From assembly GCA_015501075.1 (NCBI GenBank), contig JADNYJ010000669.1, positions 1 through 16,430 on the forward strand: a stretch of 16,430 bases of DNA. The letters run 5' to 3'. A program made the translations under genes and the position numbers. This stretch comes from Gymnopilus junonius (taxonomy: Eukaryota > Basidiomycota > Agaricomycetes > Agaricales > Galerinaceae). Every line of letters begins with the position of its first letter. The first letter of the stretch is position 1. The notes under the pieces were generated by a model that saw nothing but the letters and a program-made list of their open reading frames with translations, did not search any database and was not told where the DNA came from. Below, piece by piece: positions 1 through 7,055 of the stretch.

Positions 1-2
1 CG

Positions 3-194
3 AAATCTGTAGATGATCTTTATGCATCTGAGACGAATCCAGAACGGCTTGACATTGATCTATCTCGACCGTTACGGCCTACCTCAAGGTTATCGTCAAT
101 CTTCAGGGAGAACAACGTTAAGGATGATTATCTTCAAATTGTTGTACAGGCACCTGGTATGTCACAACAATCTGCCTTCTCAAAATGCCTTTAA
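3..194 (+). pseudogene. 3' part of a Crinkler (CRN) N-terminal header, cut by window edge
   Basis: Frame 3 is open from the window edge to TAA at 192-194 (63 codons). It contains PLRPTSRLSSIF followed by DDYLQIVVQAPG. This resembles the C-terminal half of the ubiquitin-like CRN header, where an L-x-P-x-x-x-L-S-x-x-F segment precedes a hydrophobic strand ending in V-x-P. In this family the header precedes a C-terminal effector or enzyme domain. Here the frame closes 24 codons after QAPG, with no recognisable downstream domain. The second header begins at ATG 185, overlapping the end of this frame by 10 nt. The assignment rests on pattern memory only; the N-terminal half lies outside the window, so an intact upstream gene cannot be excluded. 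Confidence 0.45.
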
Positions 195-620
195 TGTATT
201 TCAAAGTTACCTCGCTCAACTGCCTAGTTCTTGGTGATGACCTAAAGGACGCGTTCACGGTCAAGATCGACAAGAATGACAATGTCAGCACCCTTAAGTG
301 CACCATCAAGGAGGAGAAGACGGTGATGCTCCGTAACATCGAAGCCAGCCAACTCTGCCTCTTTGCGGTATCGATATACGCGGACGACGATCTGGGCGAA
401 AAAGTTCAGCAGGCCACGGCCAGCCGCGAGCCGTTGGGACCCCCCCTCCTGCCATTGTCAGAGGTGTTCCAGGCGTTGAAAAAGGGCATCTGCACGTCAT
501 TGTTCAAGTCCCTACTGATGGTGAGCTAATCTAATATGTTTTGCTCAGAACTGACTATCTCATCGACGTCGTTCAGGGAATCGTACTACAAAGGACGAAG
601 AAGAGGAAAAAGAGAGATAA
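185..620 (+). pseudogene. Crinkler (CRN) N-terminal header gene, frameshifted, one intron
   Basis: From ATG 185 (or the in-frame ATG 194) the protein reads ...SLNCLVLGDDLKDAFTVKI, a strong match to the CRN header, whose typical opening is LNCLVLGDDP..FxVKI. It continues with VSIYADDDL and PLLPLSEVF, also header landmarks. The expected last strand, GHLHVIVQVPTDG (484-520), lies in another frame, so there is a frameshift between about 461 and 484. A 56-nt intron fits at 521-576: GTGAGC donor, CTGAC branch-like motif at 551, GTTCAG acceptor. Splicing then gives a short acidic/basic tail ending in TAA at 618-620. No enzymatic domain is fused. In oomycetes and fungi such headers are linked to CRN effectors; the role in this fungus is unknown. 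The gene is probably a relic or a header-only gene. Confidence 0.6.
521..576 (+). other. Predicted intron in CRN header gene
   Basis: Begins GTGAGC and ends GTTCAG, 56 nt, with CTGAC at 551-555 as a plausible branch site. The upstream exon is in the frame of HVIVQVPTDG and the downstream exon stays open to the TAA at 618. The length is typical for basidiomycete introns. Unspliced, the same frame stops at once (GAGCTAATCTAA). Confidence 0.5.
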
Positions 621-627
621 TATAAAT
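621..627 (+). promoter_or_regulatory. TATA box of the kinase-like gene
   Basis: TATAAAT lies 57 nt upstream of ATG 684 and just after the CRN-gene stop. It is followed by a pyrimidine-rich stretch (about 650-668), a common layout of fungal promoters. The ATG sits in CAATGTC. Its presence argues that the kinase-like gene is transcribed on its own rather than fused to the CRN header. Confidence 0.4.
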
Positions 628-683
628 GCTTTGCATAAGAGTAACGCCCATTCTCTTTCTTTCCTGCTAGTCACCCTTGAACA

Positions 684-2149
684 ATGTCGTTAACAGGGTT
701 TAATAATGTTATTTCCCGCATACTGAAAGCGACGGCCCCTGCTGAATCGGCCAAATCCTCGACATATACAAAGTCCCAAATTGATTACTCGATCTATGAT
801 GGCCGCTATAAAAGCAAATAAGCCGAGAACGAGCGTTGCACCTCCAATTCACCTGTTTCATCCTGTTTTCGGACATTTCTTGGACGATATCAAAAGGAAC
901 GATGCTATTCCAGATGACACGATTCGTCTCACTACGGAGTATATGAAAGCTGCATCAGCTATCTATGCAAATGAGAATGAACGCCGGAACGCACTGACAC
1001 CACTTCTTTCCAAGATTCTTGGTGTCGACATACAGACGATTGTGAATGAAGACAAGACGATCCCAGACGGCATGACGGACCTTAAATTAGGGGAACATTT
1101 TGAAAATATCCTAATTTATCTCACGGAACACAAGAATGAAATCGGAGAAGGGAATTCAGCCTCGGCAGCGCAAGGTGGCTTGTCACAAGGCCGTAGTTGG
1201 GCCCAGCCCAGGGTAAACTTTCATCATGATTGTATGTCGTTCTTAGTACTTACCGTCGGTTTCTTAGTTCAAAAAGTATCGGAATTCCACTAATTGTCCA
1301 ACATTCGTCATGGCCACTGCCGGTCCTTGGTTTGTCATCCTTGGCGCCGTCATTACGGACGGCGTGATTGTCCAGCGTCTGACGGATTACGTTTGGGTTG
1401 GATTGGACTCTGTCATGAATGAACCTCATATAACCCGTGTTGCGAGAATTCTCTTTGCTCTGAAGACAGGCCTTGAGACTCTTCGCAAATATTATGAAGC
1501 GGTGCAACCGAGCGGTAGCGCCTCGCCTGTTGACTCTCGTTACTTCCCTTCATTCACTGAATACCCTGGTCCTGATAATCAACCTGTTCATTTCAAGTAT
1601 GTCGGTTTTTTGGAAGACACTCCTGACTGCACTACTCTTCACGCACGGACGGACACGCAACCGGCTAAGGACATTGTTGTCAAATTTGTCGACCGTTATG
1701 GGGAGAGGGCACACCGCCTGCTTGCAGACGCAAAGGATAATCTGGCTCCAAAAGTTCATCATTGCGGACCCTTGCATGTCAAGGACGATGACCCGTCATA
1801 TGGATCTCTTTCTATGGTCGTGATGGACTACGTTGAAGGCAAGACGCTGAATAAGTTAAAGACCAAAATGGACGAAAAGACTAAAACAATAGTGCGATCT
1901 AAAGTTAAACGTGCCCTCAAGTTGCTGCACAATAGCGGAATGGTATTTGGTGATCTCCGTCCTCCGAATGTTATGGTTACGAAGGAACTGGATGTGAAAC
2001 TGATTGATTTTAACTGGGCTGGAGAGCAAGGGCAGACTAAATACCCTTATCTGATATCGCCCGGTATTCCTTGGGCGGAGGGTGTTCAGGCATTGGGTAC
2101 CATTGAACCCAAACATGACCTGGAAATGTTGGATAAACTATTCTACTGA
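684..2149 (+). CDS. Protein-kinase-like gene (basidiomycete-expanded family), frameshift in exon 1
   Basis: The start at ATG 684 gives MSLTGFNNV...QIDYSIYDGRYK. The IYDGRY motif and the following PPIHLFHPVFGHFLDD are typical of a large basidiomycete kinase-like family, but they lie in different frames, so a one-base shift falls near 805-820. Exon 1 ends at 1212 and exon 2 runs 1268-2149, about 470 residues in all. Kinase landmarks in exon 2: candidate beta-3 lysine in DIVVKFVD, hinge MVVMDYVEGKTL, catalytic loop VFGDLRPPNVMV (D present, HRD replaced by FGD), and metal-binding IDFNWAGE in place of DFG. The tail, IPWAEGV...HDLEMLDKLF, is the family's usual end. Most catalytic residues remain, but the altered DFG-like motif makes activity uncertain. 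The frameshift may be real decay or an assembly error. The substrate is unknown. Confidence 0.75.
1213..1267 (+). other. Intron of the kinase-like gene
   Basis: GTAAAC donor and TTTCTTAG acceptor, 55 nt, phase 0, with TACTTAC at 1246-1252 as branch-like motif. Removing it joins the frame ending SWAQPR to FKKYRNSTNCPTFVMATAG, which runs without a break into the kinase domain. The unspliced frame stops at 1291. Confidence 0.7.
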
Positions 2150-2486
2150 TAATAAACCAAACATGTCATTTACTGTGGAACTAATGCCATCCCCTCAGTA
2201 TGAGGTCTTCCTCTTGTCCAACAAATAAAAATGCTCAAACTGAGAGTGTACGCACGACCATGGGCTGTGCTTCGCTGGCAGCAACGAGCAGCAACGCTCG
2301 CATCCCCCGTCGCTTTACTTTTATACTCTCTCACATTATCGTTACTTCTATCGTCATTAATCGTTGCGCACCTTGTATAGTATGTTTTGAATCATTCCCC
2401 ATTGGTGAGTTGGAAAAATTGTTTCAGGTGATGAAAGATTGGGTTGAAGATCTTCGCAGCATTTTTTTCTCTTCGTCAATGCGCAG
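2150..2486 (+). other. No recognisable gene
   Basis: This is 3' flank of the kinase-like gene. Open frames of up to about 100 codons exist on both strands, but none shows a recognisable domain or credible start context. An intron ending in GCGCAG at 2486 could join part of this to the fragment at 2487, but no convincing upstream exon was found. Confidence 0.3.
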
Positions 2487-2627
2487 GCTACCACGCAGGC
2501 ATCGTTGGTGATAATTCGACCAGATGGCGTAGTTGGAGCCCGTGTTCTTGGGGTATCTGGGATCGAGCAGTATTTCATAAGGATTTTTTGCTTGAGGCTG
2601 GTCAAGTACTTGATGTGTCGGCCTTAA
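2487..2627 (+). pseudogene. Possible relic of a phenol 2-monooxygenase-type C-terminus
   Basis: An open frame begins after the AG at 2485-2486 and ends with TAA at 2625-2627. It reads LVIIRPDGVVGARV followed by GVSGIEQYF. The VxRPDG-x-x-G-A string followed by a short G-x-E-x-YF helix resembles the last thioredoxin-like domain of FAD-dependent aromatic-ring hydroxylases of the phenol monooxygenase type. No FAD-binding motif (GxGxxG) and no substrate domain occur upstream in the window, so at best this is a terminal exon fragment. The similarity is short and could be chance. Confidence 0.35.
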
Positions 2628-3379
2628 GTGTCGAGACTATAGCTAAGATGCAATAGAACTTAAGTATTTAGCATAAAATGAGCTTTGTTTATTTTTTATT
2701 CTCTTTCAAATTTTGATGACTGTTTCTGTTTCCTTTGTTGTCCGTTTGGGTGTCTGGATTGGAGGATATATTCTCAGGTTGACACTGTAACTGCAATAGA
2801 TCTTGTACCCATACCTAGTTCAATGTCTGATTGTCGACTTGTCATGAGTCTATTTTTAGATGATATTATGTGAGCATTGTCTTCGAGATTGCCTCGAAAC
2901 TTAAGCCTTGCTTGAAAAGCAAGCTGTCATACACTTGGAATGCTTATCATTTCTATAAGCATTATTCCATTTATTTCCATACCTTCTGTATTTTTTAACC
3001 GATACATTGAACTTTGGTTTGAAAAGTTGGCCCTCAAAAGTTGGTGCGGAAGTTTTTTTTCTTCACAGAGATCATGCACTGACTTGGGCAATGGGCATGA
3101 ATTATCGCACCAATATCGATTCTCAACAGAGGGCTCTGATTAGTTGCATACTGCATCATAAAAAGCATGGTGTCTTCCCATCATCTTTTGGAAACCTTGA
3201 ATGAACCCTTGAATTTTGACGACAATCTCAATACCCTCAGGTGCCACTCTGTCGACCAGAATGAACCTTGAGTATTTGTAAGAGGTCATAAGCTTGGAAA
3301 CTCAAATTTCTCATGCTGCTGACCTCTGAAGTTTTTTCTTGAAAAGAGGCAGACTACTAGTACTGTATTAAAACGACTG
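2628..3379. other. AT-rich intergenic sequence, nothing identified
   Basis: T-rich sequence with many short open frames on both strands, none with a recognisable motif. One small perfect hairpin (CTTGCTT-GAA-AAGCAAG, about 2908-2924) is too short to assign. Confidence 0.4.
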
Positions 3380-3625
3380 ACTCTTCGGTCATGCATCACA
3401 AAGTCGGCTGAAGAGAAGAAATTTCCCTATTTTCACGTGTCAAAGGGCTCCGAAGAGGGTGACAGGAAAAAAAAAATGAACAGCCAAAAACAGCCCCAAA
3501 AATGGTAAAAAAACCAAAAATTTCTCCCCCAGATGAAGAGTTTTGTCTCTTCATCACACGTCCCAGGCACCCTCGAAGAGCGAAGAGATGGTCGAAATGT
3601 GTCATGCATCACCAGGCTGAAGAGT
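3380..3625. repeat. Possible MITE-like inverted-repeat element
   Basis: The left end begins ACTCTTC (3380-3386), then ATGCATCAC. The right end carries ATGCATCACC and closes CTGAAGAGT (3617-3625), so the ends are imperfect inverted repeats about 246 nt apart. A perfect internal hairpin, GATGAAGAG-TTTTGT-CTCTTCATC, lies at 3532-3555. No clear target duplication was seen and there is no coding capacity. Confidence 0.3.
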
Positions 3626-3654
3626 TGGTCAGTTTGGTACAGTATCTTGTAGGG

Positions 3655-3769
3655 TTGCCAAAGTTCAGTTCAGTTCAGTTCTTTGGCCAATTTTCTGAAC
3701 TGAGAACTGAACTTCCCAGTTCAGTTCAGTTCTCAGTTTGAACTGGTTCAAACTGTTCTGAACTGGCAA
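3655..3769. repeat. Short palindromic element with TTGCCA termini
   Basis: The left end TTGCCAAAGTTCAG (3655-3668) pairs with the right end CTGAACTGGCAA (3758-3769), with two extra bases on the left. The interior is built of GTTCA/TGAAC units: several TTCAG repeats, GAACTGAGAACTGAAC, and a perfect 18-nt palindrome GTTTGAACTGGTTCAAAC at 3736-3753. The shape is that of a small non-autonomous DNA transposon or a cruciform-forming repeat. No transposase is present. Confidence 0.45.
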
Positions 3770-3870
3770 TGGCCAAAACATAAAATTTCCTTTCATCTGA
3801 GGTGTTAAATTCTCGATGGTCTAAATGAAGGGAAGGCAGAGGGGATCCACGTCAGAGCTACGTCAGAGTA

Positions 3871-4273
3871 TGTCGGTGTCAGAGTTGGTCTTAGCATAAT
3901 GTATGTAGATGTAGGGTTGAGACTTCAGCTTCAATGTGTGTGTTGCACTCCGTTGTCTGGATGTTGTCTCAAATTTCAGAGGATCGGAATGAGAGAGCAG
4001 AGTAGAGAGTGTGGATTGATTAATGAACAATATATGAACTAAGGTACCTAATAATAGTTCTAAGGTTTTTATACTACAGAGGAAACTAAGCAGAGACTGT
4101 ATGTGTACTAGTGAGCAGGCAGACATGTAAGTTATTCTGCACTACTTGGAGTTGTCTAGCTACGTGTAATCTAAGTGTCTATGTGTTCCAGAACTTGTAG
4201 TATTTCGAGGAGATCATGAGGTCAGAGTTCATATAGTCAGAGATCAGAGTTGGTCAGAGGCGTGTATATAACA
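3871..4273 (-). repeat. Putative 3' LTR of gypsy element 1
   Basis: On the minus strand it begins TGTTATATACACG immediately after a polypurine tract and ends ...CACCGACA, giving TG..CA termini and 403 nt. It carries GTATAAAAACC in the minus orientation (4064-4074), followed by a CT-rich segment. The outer edge at 3871 is uncertain because GTCAGAG repeats continue outward to 3851. Confidence 0.45.
4064..4074 (-). promoter_or_regulatory. TATA-type core promoter in gypsy-1 LTR
   Basis: The minus strand reads GTATAAAAACC. The same 11-mer occurs on the plus strand at 7846-7856 in the putative LTR of gypsy 2. Position within the LTR and orientation toward the element both fit an LTR promoter. Confidence 0.5.
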
Positions 4274-4276
4274 GTA

Positions 4277-4286
4277 TTTCCCCCTT
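4277..4286 (-). other. Polypurine tract of gypsy element 1
   Basis: The minus strand reads AAGGGGGAAA, then TAC, then the LTR start TGTTAT. A polypurine tract beside the 3' LTR primes plus-strand DNA synthesis in retroelements. Location and sequence agree with the minus orientation of the pol remnant. Confidence 0.5.
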
Positions 4287-4401
4287 AGGCTGAACCTTGA
4301 GGCCTGTGCATGGGAATGGTCACGTGCTGGTTGGTTTTGGTTGTTTGAAATTTTTTGTTTGGTCCTCTCTCAATATTGTCATTCTACCTCCCCCCGTTGA
4401 T

Positions 4402-5435
4402 ATGTCGCACACCAATTCTGACTCAGAGGATCTCAAGGACCTCAAAGCACAAGAGCAGAAACTCACGCTCCAGTGGGAGGAGCTTAATCGGAAGCGAGAA
4501 CAGATGGAGCAGAAGTGATGGGAGGCAGAGGAGCATGCAGAGGCAGAACGGGTGGCAGAAGAAGCACAGAAGGCAGCCGAGGTGGAGGAGGCAGCGGAGG
4601 CAGAGTGGAGAAAACTGTGAAGGGGAAGAAGAAGGTGCAGCCAAAGGAGAAGGTGGTCGCGATGTGGGAGTCAGCCAGAGTGTATGAGGCGGTGGTTGGA
4701 GTCACCTGCATTCGGTGCGTGCAGGTAGGGGCGAAGTGCCTATGGCCAAGGTAAGTCCCAGTCTTTATTTTTCTTTGTTATGATTTAATTATTGACTTGT
4801 GATTTGTTTTTAGGGAGGTTACCAGCAAGGCAGCATCATGCAAGTGCTGCCAAATGCAGTGCAAGGGTTGCAATATCGGCAGAGGAGCTGTGAGGTCAGA
4901 GGGTCAGGCGGAGTCAGAGGTATGACCAGCCAAGGCGATGGGGGCAGCAAAGCCCAAGTCCAAGACGACAGTAGAGGCACAGAAAGGGCTGGGTATCAAG
5001 CACATCATTCGATACCTGAGGGAGATCCGGGACTTGTTGGAAGACATGTCCTGGATTCAAGATCCCCCATATGCACTGTTGGAGCCAAGTGCATCAGAGT
5101 ATGTACCATCAGACCAGGAGGGGATCGACGTGGAGGCAGAGTATTTGAATGAGAGGTATGAGAGGGTTGTGGCAGCCTTAGATGCAGGGAAGAAAGTTGA
5201 GGTGGATAAGTTGGAGGAGTCAGAGAAGGAGGTAGTTGGAGCAGTGATGGGTGAACAGGAGGAGGAGAGGTCGGATGCAGAAACAAGGAGTGAGAGCGAA
5301 GGAGAGGCTAAGGTGTTGAAGAGGAAAAAGGATGAGTCATCAGATTCGGAGGAGAATGAGGAGGAGGATGAGGATGATGGAGGATTAGAAGGAATGAGGA
5401 TGTATGAGGTGCCAGCAAAGCACGCTCATCAATAG
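4402..5435 (+). pseudogene. Antisense ORF of gypsy 1: coiled coil + Zn2Cys6-like cluster + acidic tail
   Basis: From ATG 4402 (MSHTNSDSEDLKDLK) the product is a Glu/Lys/Gln-rich helix with coiled-coil character, continuing as a Glu/Ala-rich repeat. A TGA lies at 4516-4518 and a frameshift near 4590-4610. The next segment ends CIRC-VQVGAK-CLWP, and a 63-nt intron (4751-4813) joins it to ...SCKCC-QMQCKG-C. Across the splice the cysteines follow C-x2-C-x6-C-x12-C-x2-C-x6-C, the exact spacing of a fungal Zn2Cys6 binuclear cluster. A second TGA (4923-4925) lies before a conserved-looking helix (KHIIRYLREIRDLLEDM) and a long Asp/Glu-rich tail ending at TAG 5433-5435. Proteins with a coiled coil and a C..CxWP cluster are frequent in Agaricomycete gene sets; their function is unknown to me. 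DNA or nucleic-acid binding is inferred from the cluster only. The stop faces the pol stop 83 nt away. Confidence 0.6.
4751..4813 (+). other. Intron in the antisense Zn2Cys6-like ORF
   Basis: GTAAGT donor, TTTTTAG acceptor, 63 nt, T-rich, with TTGACTTG as possible branch region. It splits an arginine codon (AG|G) just after CLWP. Splicing is needed to bring the six cysteines into binuclear-cluster register. Confidence 0.65.
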
Positions 5436-5518
5436 ATAGTAATTTTGTAGAGTTTTTTTTTTCTTTTTTCTATATACTTGTCTTTTCTTGTTAATGATGT
5501 TTTGTGGTGAATCGTAAG

Positions 5519-7050
5519 CTAAGTGAGAGATGAAAGGGGTCTGGGTTTGTCAGGGTAAGCGGAGTGAAAGTCAGAGATGAGGTCAGGTGCATGTTCAAGT
5601 TCAGTAGCTGGGAGCCAGGATTGTTCTTCATCAGTGCCTTCATAACCTAACCAGCGAACCAAGTACAATAGCTTGCACTTGCATCATTGATCAAGCTTGG
5701 AGTCGAGGACTTCAGTGATTTCATATTCAATTTTGCCTTTGACTTCAACAGGCAGAGGTGGAGATTGAGTCTGATTCAGAATATCATTCAGAGTAAATGG
5801 TTCCAGCATAGAAATGTGGTAAATGGGGTGAACACCGTGCATGGAGTCAGGAAGTTGTAAAGTAAAAGAGTGTGTGCCAGCTTTGGCGATGATATCAAAA
5901 GGACTGTAATATTTTTCAGAGAGTTTCTTGGAGGGACGCGTGGTGCAGAAGAACTTTGCTTTCACGAATGCTTGCTGTCTGACTTGGAAGTTGGGGGGCG
6001 GAGTGCGTCGGAGGTCAGCAGAGACTTGATAATGCTTTTGTGATTCAGCGATAGCATTCTTGAGTTCTTTGTGTAATTCATCTAGATCAACAACAAAATC
6101 GTGAGTGCAAGCAGAGGCGAGGTCATGTTCGGGGTGGATAGCCATGTTAGGGTGGTAACCTTTATTAGCAAAAAATGGTGAAATGCCAGTAGTAGCACTA
6201 GGAGCATTGTTGTAAGCAAACTCTGCAAGAGGTAATAGACTTGACCAATTATCTTGCTGATAGTTGCAATAAATTCAGAGGTATTGCTCTAGTGTCTGAT
6301 TAGTGCATTCAGTCTGTCCATCGCCTTCAGGATGGTATCCGGCAGTGAAATGGAGTTTCATGTTGAGTGCTTTTCCTAAGGATCAGAAGAAGTGGGAGAC
6401 GAATTCAGGTCCCAGTCAGAGGTGACGTGTTCGGGGATGCCATGCTTGGAGAACACATGAATGATGAAAAGCATGGCAAGGTCTTCGAGGTGCAAGCAGA
6501 GGTGGTCGGAATGAATATAGCTTGCTTAGTGAGTCAGTCAACAATGACTAGGATCACGTCATGTCCATGGATGTGGAAGGATTTCGATAAAGTCCATTGA
6601 TATTGAATTCCAGGGACGTTCAGGGATCGGGAGCTGTTTGAGCAATCCATAGGGTTTGTGTCATTGAGGTTTGGAATGCATACATGTCGTACATGATTTG
6701 CAATACTTCTTTATGAAGTCTCATAGTCCAGGCCAGGTGTATTCATGAAGGATAAGACTAGTCATCTTATTTTGTCCAGGGTGTCCGGCGAGGATATGAT
6801 CATGCTTGTGTCAGAGGATGTGGAGTCAGAGGTCAGATGCATCAGGAACATAGATGCATGATTCATGATGGAGGTAACCATCTGGATCAAGGGACCAGTG
6901 TGGTTTTGGTTCCTTCATGTGAGCAAGGTAAACCAGGTCAGAGGGTAGCACAGTGAGGATGTCATGTCAGAGTAGGTCAGAGTCCATGAGGGATACTGCA
7001 TGGAGGGTGGGTTCAAAGAGTTGGGTGGCATGGTGATGAGACCGTTACAT
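5519..7050 (-). pseudogene. Gypsy pol remnant: RNase H/linker end, integrase, chromodomain
   Basis: Order on the minus strand: the end of the RNase H/linker region (ATQLFEPTLHAVSL; HWSLDPDGYLHHESCIYVPD), then the integrase zinc finger (HKHDHILAGHPGQNK...YCKSCTTC). The catalytic core follows: NSISMDFIE (first Asp), HVTSDW and GPEFVSHFF (second Asp, split by a one-base loss), YHPEGDGQTECTN (Glu). Next come SLLPLAEFAYNNA and PFFANKGYHPNMAIHP, the GPY/F-like region (YYSPFDIIAKAG...FTLQLPDSM, VHPIYHISMLEPF) and a chromodomain (KCKLLYLVRWLGYEGT...SWLPATEL) ending at TAG 5519-5521. Nine in-frame TGA stops occur (plus-strand TCA at 5684, 6275, 6383, 6534, 6661, 6721, 6811, 6826, 6967). At least three indels lie between 6410 and 6580. 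The remnant cannot encode a working enzyme. Confidence 0.85.
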
Positions 7051-7055
7051 GGTTA

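Larger units (their letters stand above)
3871..7055 (-). mobile_element. Gypsy element 1 (chromodomain type), 5'-truncated and decayed
   Basis: Read on the minus strand, this holds integrase with a zinc finger and D,D,E core, a chromodomain, an antisense ORF, a polypurine tract, and a TG..CA LTR with a TATA box. Protease, reverse transcriptase, 5' LTR and most of RNase H are missing; the recognisable coding sequence stops near 7050, where the sequence changes into the putative LTR of gypsy 2. Many TGA stops and several frameshifts show it is an old copy. Boundaries are approximate, since the partner LTR is absent. Confidence 0.65.

Noticed and set aside
440..446. C homopolymer as the site of the CRN frameshift
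   Set aside because: The correct frame continues past it (PLLPLSEVF), so the shift must lie downstream, between about 461 and 484.
185..2149. CRN header and kinase as one spliced gene
   Set aside because: The header frame ends at TAA 620, a TATA box and pyrimidine tract follow, and the kinase has its own ATG in a typical family N-terminus.
2940..3204. Two overlapping open frames of about 65 codons
   Set aside because: No recognisable domain, and low-complexity AT-rich context; probably chance.
4423..4711. Minus-strand Cys/Leu/Pro-rich open frames opposite the coiled-coil ORF
   Set aside because: Composition is just the complement of GAG/GCA-rich coiled-coil codons; the plus-strand frame has heptads, an intron and the Cys cluster.
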